This document shows positions 22,195-33,489 of a stretch of DNA of 64,000 nt, in pieces. Made by a program: the position numbers and the translations under genes. The DNA lies in contig NGZR01000004.1 of NCBI GenBank assembly GCA_002197995.1, positions 4,588,001 through 4,652,000 on the forward strand. The letters are read 5' to 3'. The notes below the pieces were generated by a model. It was not told the origin of the DNA. It saw nothing but the letters and a program-made list of their open reading frames with translations, and ran no database searches. Positions within the stretch are counted from its first letter, which is position 1, and every line of letters starts with the position of its first letter. This DNA comes from Gaeumannomyces sp. JS-464 (Eukaryota; Ascomycota; Sordariomycetes; Magnaporthales; Magnaporthaceae).

Positions 22195-22447
22195 TCTGTG
22201 GGCTCAGCATGTTGAAAGGTGCTTGAGAAATCACAACACATCACAACAACAGCAAGAACAACAGCATCCCCTCATCTCTACTTCCAGCCTCGACTTCGAC
22301 TCTATCCTCCAGCAACGTACCATTCCCGCATTCGCACCAACTGCTCATCTAAAAGACCGACAAGCATTTCCACCTTCCACTGACCCGTTTTCCCAATTAC
22401 CTTGATATTCCCCAAAACCCTCCTCAACCTTCGTGCAGAACAACAAG

Positions 22448-23271
22448 ATGGTTCACTTCAAGAACGCCGCACTTTTCGCCCTGGCCGTCAGCCTCGCATC
22501 CGCTGCCCCCCTGCCGAGGAATGCTCCCAACACAGATAACAACGGATCCCTTTTCAAGAGGACCCTGGCGACGGGTGGCGCCAACGTGCCCGCTAACCCA
22601 GGCATGCCCACGACTCCCATGCCCGGCGTGGTCCCTCCGGCCGGCGGGGCTGGTAGCGTAACCGCCACCGCCTCGAGTGGGCCGGGCGGCAGCGCAAAGG
22701 CAAGCTCCTACAGCCATGGCACCGGCGGCGGCGCAACCACAAACCTCGACACCAATGGGCACGCAGCGGCGTCCGGAAGCGCCACTACCGGTGGCGGCGG
22801 CGCGCCCTTGCCCAACGGAGGCGTGCCCTCGCCCAATGGCGGCGTGCCTTCACCCAACAGTGGCGCTCCCTCACCCAACGGCGGCGCGACCACCAACCTC
22901 GAAACCAATGGGCAAGCCACAGCATCCGGGAGCGCTACTACCGGTGGTGGCACCGCCCCGGGCCCGTCCGGCACCGGCACGGGGAACGAAGCCCCCCCTA
23001 TTTCGCCTAACCCGATGGACAACGAGGGCGATGGAAGCGCCGTGGACGGCACCGAGACTGCGCCCCTGTCTCTGATGGTGGCGCGGTGGACGGCGGGGCT
23101 GAGGTCCCGCCCGACGCATCCGTGGCTGATAACGGCGTAGTGGACGGCGGGGCTGATGTCCCGCCCGACGCGTCCGTGGCTGATGACGGCGCGGTGGACG
23201 AGGGAGCTACGAACGCCGAGACCGTTGACCCGTCCGGAGCTGTGGATGGGGGTGCGGGGTCGGCTGAGTAG
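22448..23271 (+). CDS. Secreted Gly/Pro/Ser-rich repeat protein, frame break near 23066
   Basis: Begins with a signal peptide (MVHFKNAALFALAVSLASAA) and a pro-like segment ending in Lys-Arg (SLFKRT). A low-complexity body follows with duplicated blocks (GGATTNL(D/E)TNG.A.ASGSATTGGG, twice, and PSPN(G/S)G repeats). The first frame stops at 23140 after 230 residues. From about 23066, after a CCCC run, another frame carries two 54-bp tandem units (23086-23139 and 23140-23193) coding the 18-residue repeat VDGGA(E/D)VPPDASVAD, and ends at 23271. The repeat periodicity fits the second frame, so a one-base indel probably separates the two halves. It looks like a secreted cell-wall-associated or surface protein. 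No family assigned. Confidence 0.65.
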
Positions 23272-24081
23272 GATGTGGCCTACCGGGTGTGAGACAGCTG
23301 CTCAAATGAGCTAGGACTGTAATGTTTAGCATGGCGTTGTGGGGCTGGATAACATGGGAGAGATATCAGGGCGGGGATGGGCTGGCGTTACCAGGCGTTT
23401 GAGGTGGGAAGGAGGCACTATTGGATGGGACGTTCATCAAATTATTTGTGTTTAGTGTGGAAAACATCGGCCTCCAAGGTAGAAAGAGGCCTTTGCTCCC
23501 ATACCTGCAACAGCTCGCTCGCCGACGCACGTGGACGCGTTGTCGTGACCGTCCCCTTCTTGCTAGGTTTGATGACAATATCCGGACCCTTGCCTAGAGC
23601 ACAGGGCTTGCTGTTGCCACCCCTCACGCATTTGGATTGCATTTCCCTTGCTTGTCGCTACTGGCGGTATTTTGTCTTTTGTGGCCTATATTTCCAGCAA
23701 AATGAAGGATGTCAAGGATATGTGCTAGCACTGCGGCGGACACCTCGCGGCTGTCCGCTTGGGCGGTGCCGCCAAGGCCCATTTTATGTGATTTCTCTGT
23801 GGCATGTATGTTGTTTTGGTTTATCTTCACTTGAGATTTCTGTTCTGCCTAGGGGCCAGGTACCATTTCCCCCCTTTTACAGACAATATTCACGGTGCGG
23901 ATGATTGAGCACGAGAACGCACGTCGATAAAGTCGACAGTAAAATTGGTCATTTCATTATTAGCATTAGACCATTATATATACCGGATGCGCATATCCCG
24001 TGTACCTATGCGGAAATGAACAATAACGACGCTCTCGGTCTACCAGTTCCTCCCCACAGCATCCCTTCCAGACATGGGCGT
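23272..24081. other. Intergenic region between convergent genes
   Basis: 3' flanks of the repeat protein and Hrip1-like genes. An open frame at 23377-23904 has no motif and atypical composition. Nothing else supported. Confidence 0.5.
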
Positions 24082-24528
24082 CTACCAGTTGATGGACTGG
24101 GGCTGGAAGCTCAGGTCGGGCTTGACGACCTGGCCGTTGACGAGCTGCTTGTCGGTGTAGGCGGGCCAGACGATGAGGCGCTTGCCAAAGTCGACGACGG
24201 CCCAGGTGGTGAATCCGTTGCCCTCGCCAAAGGAGCCGTCCCAGCCAGAGCTGACCTTGTACGGCCCGCAGTTGATGTTGCTGGTGGTGGCGCGCGACGC
24301 GAACGAGGCGGCGTTGACGACGTAGGAGCAGGCCGTGGCGGGGGCCAGGTGGGTGTCGACGCCGAACTCGACGGTGCACGACGTGTCGGCCGAGTTGCAG
24401 GTGCGCTTGAAGTTGGTGATGGTCCACTGCGGCACCGCGGCCGTCATGGACTGGGCCTCCTCGGGCACGGGGGCGGCCGAGGCGGCGGCGGCGAGGAGGG
24501 AGAGGAGGGCGGTCTTGGAGAACTGCAT
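24082..24528 (-). CDS. Hrip1-like small secreted elicitor-family protein
   Basis: A 148-residue single-exon protein with a signal peptide (about 1-19, AAAASAAP). The mature part reads PQWTITNFKRTC, then DTSCTVEFGVDTH, then ATACSYVV, NINCGPY, and GNGFTTWAVVDFGKRLIVWPAYTDKQLVNG. Four Cys (RTC, TSC, TAC, INC) suggest two disulfides. The W.I..F.R.C......C...F pattern and the GFTT..VVD...LIV.PAYTDKQ end are those of the fungal hypersensitive-response-inducing protein (Hrip1) group of secreted beta-sheet proteins. The call comes from recalled family layout, not a search. It has a strong TATA box upstream. Confidence 0.7.
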   Translation of the reverse strand: MQFSKTALLSLLAAAASAAPVPEEAQSMTAAVPQWTITNFKRTCNSADTSCTVEFGVDTHLAPATACSYVVNAASFASRATTSNINCGPYKVSSGWDGSFGEGNGFTTWAVVDFGKRLIVWPAYTDKQLVNGQVVKPDLSFQPQSINW

Positions 24529-24689
24529 TTTGTGTGGTGGTGGTGGTTTGTTGGATGTAATTAGGTATTAGGTGATGAAGATGGTATTCAGGATCCTGGT
24601 GGATGATGAACGAGTGGCTTTCTTGCTTGTTGATCGAGGTGATGATGGTGGAGGAGACAACACGACTTCTTTGGCGGACACGAAGCCCC

Positions 24690-24697
24690 CTTTTATA
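24690..24697 (-). promoter_or_regulatory. TATA box of the Hrip1-like gene
   Basis: TATAAAAG on the minus strand, about 160 bp upstream of the ATG at 24528. Confidence 0.5.
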
Positions 24698-26938
24698 CAG
24701 CTCAGCAGCTTGCGTGATCTCGCCATGATCAACCTCAAGTCACCAGCCACCTGCCGTTCAGACTAGCTGCCATGGGCCGAGCCCGACGAAAACCCGAGGG
24801 CAGGCCAGATGCCAGACACGAGTGAGGTCTGCCCATGCCATGCTGCAGGCTTACCGAGTCCCCCCCAGGTTCGTGATCGGCAATAGGGCGATGTCATGGA
24901 AAATTCCTCACGAGATCACGAGACGGGGCGGAAGGGTGCATTTCGGGCCATGGCGCGGCCCAACGGGGAAAACGTACCCCGTAAAAAACGGCCTTCCAAC
25001 GTCAGAAAGGGAAGGCCGATCGGGGAACTGTGCAGTCAGGCTGTGGGCCATTCCAGTGCAGAGACTGGCTCAATGGGAGAGGGAAACACAAAAAATTCCC
25101 CGGTTGACGGCAATTGCAGGCCAATCTGGAGCCGCGATGCGACAACGATACGAATAGGAGGATGCGCCGCGAGCTGGCGTCAGTGTAGAATACCACCTCG
25201 TATTAAGGGCTGCTGCAGTAACCAAGGCGCCCACCCCAACCAACCAACCAGCCCAACTGGGGAGCCGAGTCGCTCTGGTTGGAGGGCTCGCCGGAGCTGC
25301 CACAGGGCGGCCACAGCCCCAGACCAGATCTCGTACCGGCAACTTTAATCTTTCCAGTGCCAACGGCTGTCGGCATCTCCCCGGCGACTCTTCCCTGGGA
25401 GTCCTCCGGCGTGTACGAGCACAGCTAAAGGCGGTCAGCCGGCGGCGGACCTGGGCCGATTGAGCTGCTCTGTGGAACGCATGCAAAAACCCAGCATTAG
25501 GTCTGACCAGCCGTTCGTTTGCCAGACGGCCAAAATCCCAGAATCCTGCCGAGTTCGTGCTTCCCAGACACCCCGTTCCCGGCCATGAACGTCGAGGCGT
25601 GCTCCCGTCGCACCAGTCAAACGGTGTGCCCGTCGGGCTCCCCGTGAGCCCGTGTAATCGTTCGCGGTGCTACTCGGAGTCTCACGTCCGCCGGCCTGGG
25701 CATTGACCATGACGGGAGGGAAAAGGTGGAATTTCCCACCGCTTGTTTCGACGTCACCCGGGCCCTGGGGGCAAGAAAGTATCCTCGAGTCGCATTCCGG
25801 CCACCGAGCCCGCGCCGATCTACCGAAAGGCCCTGAACCCCGAGGGTCGAGCTTCGATGTCGCAATGCTGGCGCGCCGTCGAGGTATTTTCAATGTCTGA
25901 CCTCGCGACGCAAAATGTCTCGCAGCCGATCTGACATCAACGACGTGGCCGCCGTTCGGCGCGACGTCATGGGCGCTAAACGGACTGGCCGCTCAAGTGA
26001 CACTGATCAGATCAAATCGTTCGGCCGTCATACTACTATCCTCGAGTCCTGTGGAACTGGAGGGCGGGTAGATGCACGATCCTTTGGGGATTTTGCGCTG
26101 GGCCACGTGCAGTCGGCCATCGGCGGCGGCGAGTCGTGCAGTTTTTTGCCTCTTCGCGAGAAGAGGCGACACCGGCACGCCGGCTGCCAAACAGACGAAA
26201 GGTCTGACAGCACCTCGCCTGGCACCAGCCGTCCTTGCTCTTGTCGATCTCTGTGGGGTACAGAGATCCAACAGCACTCGTGTGTGCACAAACCATCCCA
26301 CAAGGCTGGCACTTTGCAAAGCGGAACTCCAAGCAAAGGGCGGTGTTGCGCTGCTTGACTCGCACTCAGGTCCCAGATGAGGAAATAACACAGGATGTGA
26401 GCCCGGGACCCCTGGACGCATAAACCCATTCCCACGAGAGTGGAGAGAAGCTCAAACGCGCCGTCTGCTTTAAATATACAATTAACATGCTTCTTTCGTT
26501 CGGTCTTTCTCAAGCACGCCGTCCGACTGGGGTGGTCCAGGGGCCAGGAACGGATTAGAGCCGTGTCGTCCCGTCTTTGCGGCCTGCACTTCAGATGGAA
26601 ACGGCCGCAGAAGTTTACGATCCATGAAGCCAAGGCTCTATTTTGGTTGCATTGCCCCTGATCGGATCGCCAGGTACCTGGAGTAGCCAAACTGGACGCC
26701 AGGCTTGAGGATTTAAACACGCGATACCGTCGCCTCAATGGCATGGTTTTTGCTTCTTCCTACCCACCGGCCTTCGATCCACTCTCTCCTTCGTCCTTTC
26801 GTATTGTTCTTTTTCCTACTGTTCTCTTTCTCTGTGTTCGGTCTCTCGTGCAATACTCGCTCAACAGTCCCATCTCGAGCACATTCGACCTTGCCACTTC
26901 CTGATCTGCCTTCCCTTCTCTGCATCCAAACCGACAAG
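24698..26938. other. Intergenic region of about 2.2 kb between divergent secreted-protein genes
   Basis: Upstream region shared by the Hrip1-like gene (leftward) and the feruloyl esterase gene (rightward). Frames here have no motifs. No repeat or RNA seen. Confidence 0.5.
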
Positions 26939-27775
26939 ATGCTCGGCTCCGTCCTCTCCTCCGTCCTCGTCGCGGCGCTCGCCCTCGCGCCCGGCGTCGC
27001 GGCGCAAAACTCGCCCGGCTGCGGCAAGGCCAGCACGCTCAAGAACGGCGTCAACAAGATCAACGTCGGCGGCACGGAGCGCCAGTTCATCCTCGCGGCG
27101 CCCGACAACAACGACAACAAGAAGCCCAACAAGCTCGTGTTCGCCTTCCACTGGCGCGGCGCCACCATGGACAACGTCGTCAACGACCCGACCAACCTCA
27201 ACAAGTTCTACGGTCTCCAGGCCAAGGCCGCGGGCTCCGCCATCTTCGTGGCGCCCGACGGCATCGGCAAGGGCTGGGACAACCCCAACGGGCGCGACGT
27301 CGCCTTCGTCGACGCCATGATCAAGGCCATCGAGGCCGACCTGTGCGTCGACCAGTCGCAGCGCTTCGCACTGGGCTTCAGCTTCGGCGGCGCAATGTCC
27401 TTCTCGCTCGCCTGCTCGCGCGCCTCGCAGTTCAGGGCCGTCGCCGTCCAGGGCGCGGGTGAGGTCAGCGGCTGCGACGGGCCCAAGGGCCCCATCTCGT
27501 ACCTGGCCCTGCACGGCACCAACGACGGCGTCCTGCCGCTGCCGCAGGGCATCGAGATCGCCAACAAGATCGCAAAGGCAAACGGCTGCCAGCCCAACAA
27601 GAACCCCGAGACCCCGGCCAAGGGGAGCAAGTCGTTCAAGGTGACGAATTTTGCCGGCTGCAAGAAGCCCGTCCGCTTCATCACCTTTGACGGCGGCCAC
27701 GACACGGCGCCCCTCGGCGTCGCCAACGGCCTGCAGGCCGGCTCCATTTGGGACTTCTTCACCAAGGACGCCTAA
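26939..27775 (+). CDS. Feruloyl esterase (CE1, FaeB-like), secreted
   Basis: A 278-residue extracellular alpha/beta hydrolase that should cleave ferulate or coumarate esters from arabinoxylan and pectin. It has a signal peptide (about 1-23, ending GVAAQ) and no intron. Catalytic elements: Ser148 in the elbow GFSFGG, an Asp near 196 in HGTNDGVLP, and a His near 254 in FDGGHDTAP. The oxyanion-side motif VFAFHWRGATM is also family-typical. There is no carbohydrate-binding module. The upstream open frame from 26738 is leader; the ATG at 26939 begins the signal peptide. It belongs with the GH6, GH131 and AA9 genes downstream. Confidence 0.88.
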   Translation: MLGSVLSSVLVAALALAPGVAAQNSPGCGKASTLKNGVNKINVGGTERQFILAAPDNNDNKKPNKLVFAFHWRGATMDNVVNDPTNLNKFYGLQAKAAGSAIFVAPDGIGKGWDNPNGRDVAFVDAMIKAIEADLCVDQSQRFALGFSFGGAMSFSLACSRASQFRAVAVQGAGEVSGCDGPKGPISYLALHGTNDGVLPLPQGIEIANKIAKANGCQPNKNPETPAKGSKSFKVTNFAGCKKPVRFITFDGGHDTAPLGVANGLQAGSIWDFFTKDA

Positions 27776-28100
27776 GGGGGGTGACCTTTTGTGTTTTTCT
27801 TGGGGTATATTTGGGGGAGAGCTTGTACATATGGGACGGCGTCATGACGATATCTTGTTTTAGTGTCTTTTTTTATGCATTGCTTAGGGAAGCGGTGTTC
27901 TTCTGGCATTGGCTGCAATGAGCTATGAGAATATATACATTCGATTTGGGAACACCTTTCTTGTTTGCTTCGCCTTCTTCGTCCTGTTCGCTCTAGGCCG
28001 ACCCTCTCCTCTTGCCTATAGAAGGTGCGAGAACCCGCTAATACCAGGCTACTGGACTGGGCTGCATACCGTGGCAGCAGTTACTGCGCCGCAGCGGCTG
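27776..28100. other. Intergenic region between convergent CE1 and GH6 genes
   Basis: T-rich 3' flanking sequence; no gene seen. Confidence 0.5.
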
Positions 28101-29582
28101 TCAAAAGGGCGGCTTGGCGTTGCGGACGAGCATCTCAAAGTACTCCTGGTGCCACTGCCCAGCCTCGGGCGAGGGCTTGTAGGCGTCGGCGTTGCCGCAG
28201 AAGCTGTCGTACCGGGCGGCGCTGGTGTCGCTCGTGCCGTCCGACTCGCCGCCGGGCTTGACCCACACGAAGGCGTCCACCAGGGTCGAGCCCGTGTCGG
28301 CCGTCGGGCGCAGGCCGAAGCCGGCGCCGTCGACGTTGCACCAGTGGCCCCATTCCTGGCGGAGGCCCTGGACGCCGTTGCTGTTGGGTTTAAAGGGTTA
28401 GTTAAAGCTTAGGGGAAACCTGTTGGAGGCCACCAAATGGCCGCGGAATTAGCTTACCGGCCAGTGTCGACGATGGCGTTGTTGGGCATGCCGGCCGTCT
28501 TGAGGGCGGCGCCGAACAGCTCCGTGTACAGCTTCTCGTTCTGGGCCTTGTTCCACTGAGCGTCGGACGCGCTGGCGAACTCGCCAGGAGACATGTCCCT
28601 ACAAATGCAAGAGTTTGTTAGCAAATGGCGCAAGACACAAGAGTGGGCTGCTAGGGCACAATCCCCAACGCACCAGGAGTTCCAGCCAGCGACGTTGGTG
28701 GCGATACCGCGGAACTGCGAGGGTGAGCCGGCGGCCTTGTAGACCTTGGCGAGCTCCTCGGCCCCCGGCTTCAGGTTGTCGTTCCAGCCCAGCCAGCCGC
28801 CGTGGCCGGCGTCGAGGTACATGACGACGTTGGGCAGGTTCAGCTGCCGGATGGCGTAGGCCACGCCGTCGCGGTAGCCGGCCGCCGACTGCTGGCAGGT
28901 CGTCAGGTCGCTATTGGTGACCAGGTTGGGCAGCGAGTCGGGCTCGATGACCAGGGCGAAGGCCGTGTTGGGCTTGGACTTGAGGAGCGCGCGATCTCTG
29001 GGGTTCGCGGCAGTATGCGTCAGATCAAGTACTGGGGCTACGTAGTGCACTGGATTATGATTGTTCTAGGCTGCTTACTGTCGATGAACTCGGTCTTGTA
29101 CCGCGAGAGCTCGCCGACCTTGAGCTCTCCGTTGGACGCCTTGGCCGCGCAGTCACGGCCGGGCAGGTCGTAGACGACGACACCCAGTATATGCTCACAG
29201 GGGATCTCGGTCTCGAGCTCGGCCGCCAGGCGGTCGATGTTGGCGATGGTGTCGCTGTTTGGGGTGACATTGCAGCCTGTCAGCATCTAGCAGCTGCCTG
29301 CCCTGTCTGAAACATAAAAAGCGAGACAACTTACACCCAGAGGAAGGACCCGACATCGGCAACCTTGGCCGCGGCGCTGGCCAGACTGGAGTCGCTGATA
29401 TCCTTAACCGCCTGCTCGACCTCGGAGCGGTAGAACGAGTTGGGGTGTAGCGTGTACTGCTTCCAGACGTTCGTCTTGGCATTGAGCCGGACGGGCGAGC
29501 TGCAGGCCCGCTTGCTGACCTTGGCCGAGGGGAGCGCGTTGGCGGCCGCGGCCAGCGCCAGGAGTGCGGTGGAAACCTTCAT
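28101..29582 (-). CDS. GH6 cellobiohydrolase / endoglucanase, secreted, no CBM
   Basis: Five exons (29582-29335, 29254-29079, 28995-28674, 28598-28458, 28380-28101) with introns of 75-83 bp give 388 residues. The enzyme hydrolyses cellulose with inversion. A signal peptide ends near ANALP. The fold is marked by DVGSFLWVDT, then VVYDLPGRDCAA (the Asp before Cys, near residue 116, is the pKa-tuning Asp), then ALVIEPDSLPNLVTN (catalytic acid Asp), MYLDAGHGGWLGW, RGIATNVAGWNSW, NGVQGLRQEWG and VWVKPGGESDGTSD. It lacks the CBM1 and linker of CBH2-type enzymes, so it resembles the short GH6 paralogs of Sordariomycetes. The third-exon acceptor was chosen at the second of two AGs (CCCCAGAG) because it keeps the frame. 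Confidence 0.9.
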
Positions 29583-29708
29583 CCTTTTGAGTTCTTTCTT
29601 CTTCTTTTCCTTGCTCCTCTGTCCCGATAAATTCCTGTGAGAAGATCGCTGGCAAGCGTGGTGAAGCTAGAACCAGCTGCCCTCGACACCAGCGATGCCG
29701 TCCAGCGC

Positions 29709-29717
29709 CTTTTTATA
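29709..29717 (-). promoter_or_regulatory. TATA box of the GH6 gene
   Basis: TATAAAAAG on the minus strand, about 130 bp upstream of the ATG at 29582. Confidence 0.5.
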
Positions 29718-30889
29718 CTCTCGAGGAGCCGGCATCTTGGCGCCAGGGCAGGGCGATCGACGCCCTCGTTCCGCCCCAAGGAGGGGTCTCTTCCGGAGAC
29801 TGTGCCATCATCGCCGCCTCACCACGCCCATCAGAGTGAGGCCAAGATATCGACCCTTGAAAGCCTCCGGGACGATCTTCCGCAGGGGTGCGGTGCTTGT
29901 TCGGTCGGACATTACAGGGCCTTCCTGCCTCGATAGGTAAAGAGCGAGGAGGACAATGGACGCGAAGCTTTTCGCTCCACGGTGAGCAGCGCCCAGCCCG
30001 TCTTGGAAATAGACGGGGTGAGATTGCGAGATGCTTGGCCGGCTCCGATCCCAGCACCGGCCAAGGGCCAGTCGGGGTATTTAACTGGGCGCGAGGGGGG
30101 CGGCTGTTATAGCTGCTTGCAAGATGTATATTAGGGAAACCACTGTCGTGATATTCCCTCCACTTCTGGACGCAGGCTATTGGCGAAACGTAATAATCCG
30201 GGACAAGGCGGAGGACCTGGGTGTTCGGAAGAGCTGTCATTCCGACCCAAAGTGCGGTGGGGCCGATCAACGGCGACGAGCCGGAAGCCAGCAAGCAGGG
30301 CGAACCAGCGTCATGTGTTCCTGGAGAGGACTGCGCGGGGCGGGAGATCAGAGTTTGGTTCGGCGGTTAGAAGCGGTTCGCAGGCCGCGAGCCATCTGGA
30401 TATTAAACCCCCGCGTAAATGCTAGCGGCTAATATCGCTCTGGTGATGTTCCCGCTATATGCTGCTCCCGTTCTTTGGTTGATGGCGATCGCATTGGCTT
30501 GGCCACTCTACAGAGGCTCTTTTCCGGCCGAGGCCGGAGTGTACCGGGCGACTGGTGGTCGGTCTTGGCTGATGATGGATGTGGCTCGGCCTGGGACGGG
30601 GAGCACGGGCTTCGCTAGTCCTCGAGTCTGTCCCGCATTACCCTTGGCCGTTGAGCAGGGGATATACGAAGCTGGAGATACTTTCACTAACACCAACTAG
30701 CATCTGCTAGCTTTCCTACACGCATTTTTGGGCTTTAGGGTGCATGGTTTGGCCCGTCGACGCTCGGGTGGGGGCAGAAGCCCCTGAATCGCGCTCTGAG
30801 GATTGAACCTGCAGACGCAATAGGTTTCAGAAAATGACGCATTATGAAGCAGAAACTGGATGCGCTCCATCATTCGATTCCACATCCCA
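29718..30889. other. Intergenic region upstream of GH6
   Basis: About 1.2 kb of upstream sequence to tRNA-Asn. No protein gene supported. Confidence 0.5.
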
Positions 30890-30986
30890 GTCTTCGTGGC
30901 GCAATTGGCTAGCGCGTCTGACTGTTATGCCACATCGTGGATGACAAGTCATCAGGAGGTTCCTGGTTCGAGCCCAGGCGAGGACG
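30890..30986 (+). tRNA. tRNA-Asn (GTT) with a 23-nt intron
   Basis: The acceptor stem GTCTTCG pairs with CGAGGAC, with discriminator G at 30986. The D-arm (GCGC...GCGC), anticodon stem (TCTGA with TCAGG) and T-arm (CCTGG-TTCGAGC-CCAGG) all pair. The anticodon GTT is at 30924-30926 with A at position 37. The intron is 30928-30950, one base 3' of the anticodon as canonical, and TGTTA of the anticodon region can pair with TGACA of the intron in a bulge-helix-bulge. The mature length is 74 nt. Confidence 0.92.
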
Positions 30987-31383
30987 CGAACATCAGCTTT
31001 TGCTGCGTGAACCATTTTTTTGTGCCTGGCGATGCAGCGTAGGCGGCGGAAAAGCGAGCTTGATTCGGCCGCAAACGTGCTAAATTTAATTGTGTGCACT
31101 GTCGGACCATGTGTGGGCATGCTCCCGTTGAGAACCTGCTAGTGCTTTCACGGCTTCCTTTTTCGCGGCAGATATATGCGACCAACGCCTGGTCGCGATG
31201 GCCCTCCACGTCAAGTTTGTGTATCTTGTGTTTTATGTGCTCAGCGGTTGCTGGTAGGATATTTACAGGGAATGAATGCTCCGGGATTTATGGTAGGATC
31301 GCATTACCCCTTCATGTCTCCCGGTTTACTGTGTTCCTACCGTCGACTAGTCGACCCCCGGTCACGTCCGCCAAGGTTGCCTT
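30987..31383. other. Intergenic region
   Basis: Between tRNA-Asn and the 3' end of the GH131 gene. Nothing supported. Confidence 0.5.
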
Positions 31384-32546
31384 TTACACGCATTGGTGAT
31401 CTATCCCTTGCGGTTAGCACCCTACCATAAAGCACTTGGACATAGAATGACTTACACCACTGGTTGAGGGCCGAGCAAGTGCTGTCAATGCATGATGTTG
31501 GGCCCGAGTAATTGTCTAAATGCAGGAAGAATACCCTGTCAGCGGACCGTACAACATATGTAAAATGGGGCTAATCGAAGAAAGAACTCAAACCTACTTC
31601 CGCCGCATTGCCCATATTTTGTCTGTCCTGGCTGGCTGGGCGCGTTTGTAGTCGTTGTCGGGGGAGCCGTGGTGGGGACCGAAGTCGTCGTCGCTGGCGC
31701 CGTCGGCTTGGTTGGAGTGCTACCGGGCGTGGTGCCCGTGCCGCCGCCACCACCAGTGCCGATGGCTGTTGTGATGCTGCCCGTCTCGATGTAGACGCCT
31801 GAAAAGTAGAAATCCTCGACGGCATCCGGGTACCCGCTGCGGGGCAGCTCAAGCACGCCCAGGTGCCAGTCGGCGCCGTTGCTGGACGTGCTGACCGAGA
31901 CTGGGGCCACGATCCGGGTCAGCGGGTCCCCTCCCGTCGAGTGCCAGAAGCCGACCGTGTTGGCGGCAAAGTCGATCTCGTACGCGACGTTGTGCCACAC
32001 GTCGGCGGCCCAGTCGACGCTCCATTTCGTCTGCTGGTTGACCATCCAGCGCAGGGCCGGGTCGCTGGTCCCGGGAGCGCCACTCAGCCAGCCCGACTTG
32101 AGCTCGGTGAAGTGGCTCTCGAAGAAGGCGATCTGGTGCTCGCGCGTGGTGGCGGGCGGGTTGAGGCCGGACCGCTTGATGCTGAAGTGGTAGAAGACCT
32201 TGCCCTTGTTGATGGCCGCGCTCGTCTGCGGGATCAGCTCGATCCGGCGCATGTTCTGCCCGTTCCAGTACGCCGTCGTCGAGTCGAGCGTGAACTTGGC
32301 GCCCTGCCGCGACGCCGTGTCAGCCGGGTTCTTGTAGCTCGGCGACAGGTTGATGTAGCTCGTGACGGGCGAACTGCCGTGTATGTAGTACTGGTACGGC
32401 CCGACCTGGCTGCCCCACGACCACTTGTTAAGGTCCGCCGACGACGTCAGGTCGTTGAACCGCCCGTCCCAGATGACCGTTCCGGCCGCGACGGCGCTGG
32501 CCATGTACGCAGCACCCGCCATGGCACCGGCGACCGGAAACCGCAT
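31384..32546 (-). CDS. GH131 beta-glucanase with C-terminal CBM1, secreted
   Basis: Three exons (32546-31598, 31515-31456, 31400-31384) give 341 residues. The last exon is only 17 bp and completes the cellulose-binding module. A signal peptide precedes TVIWDGRFNDLTSS. The GH131 domain (about 21-265) shows LNKWSWGSQVGPYQYYIHG, AYWNGQNMRRIELIPQT, EHQIAFFESHFTELK and NGADWHLGVLELPRSGYPD. A Gly then Pro/Thr-rich linker follows, then a CBM1 reading YGQCGG, NYSGPTSC, DSTC and LNQWYHQCV across the two small introns. GH131 enzymes cleave beta-1,3/1,4- and beta-1,6-glucan. The upstream frame to 32660 is leader. Confidence 0.9.
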
Positions 32547-33489
32547 CCTGAGATTGGAGGTTCCTGCTTTCGTTTTCTTGGCCCCAGGAGGGATGTGGAA
32601 GGACTGCAAGGGGAAAGGGACGGCAGGGGGCACAAGAAATCTCAAAAACAGGCCTGGCACGAGGCCAAGTTCAAAGCATCGCTTGGCATCCCCGGGTCTC
32701 CCTCCTTTAAAAGCTTGTCACGCTTGTGCTGGCCCCAGAAATCATGTTCGACGGCGGCGACACCATCAACAATCGCATCGGAGTCGAAATCCGCCGTACG
32801 TTTTCTTCTCCTCCCCCACTGCGGCCCCCTTATGGCAGTTCCGGGCCGGCTGGGCCGCCCAACCTCCGCGACAACCCCAGAATAGACCGAGCCACCCAGA
32901 CCCCAGTCGCATGGCCGGGGTTTAGCACAATTAATATTCGGCAGCTAGGGCGCTTTGACGGTAGTGGTGTCTCGCTCGCTTGGTTCCGGCGGGCCAACGA
33001 AATCGCTCAAGTGCGCGTGTTTTGCTCCGCTAGGGAGCTTTGTTGGTGTCACACGGCCCGGGATGGCGCGGAGTGCACCCTCCGAGAGTGGAGGCATCCG
33101 GGGAGCTGCAGCGGCTGCGTTGCACTGGGTGCTGACAGGGGCTGATGCACAGCACAGGGATCAGGCTCGGATCTGCCGGATGGAGGCCCAGATGTGCAGC
33201 GTCGTTTTGTTCGACTGATCGCAGAATATCAAGGCAACTTGAGACAGAAACGATATTTCTGGTGTGAAGGAGACCAAAGAAAAGGTTCGGCAAAAACTTG
33301 GACGTGCTATGGATGCTGTAAAGTGCGGATCTGTGTACCCTGCCGCCTCAAAAACACAGAGGGAGCGAATAGCAGCGAAGAGCTGGGCTAAGCAAAACAA
33401 CAAACGAGATGGAACAGAGAAACAGTGAATGTGCGCAAACCTCTACTGAACTAGATTCCCCGCGTCCCCTCCCTCCTGATCGACTTCGC
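32547..33489. other. Upstream region of GH131 and 3' flank of AA9
   Basis: 0.9 kb with no supported gene. Confidence 0.5.

Noticed and set aside
26861..27700. 279-codon minus-strand open frame over the feruloyl esterase
   Set aside because: Shadow of the CE1 gene; repetitive Val/Gly/Asp/Glu composition, no domain.
31863..32885. 340-codon plus-strand frame over the GH131 gene
   Set aside because: Antisense shadow; Arg/Val-rich, no motif.
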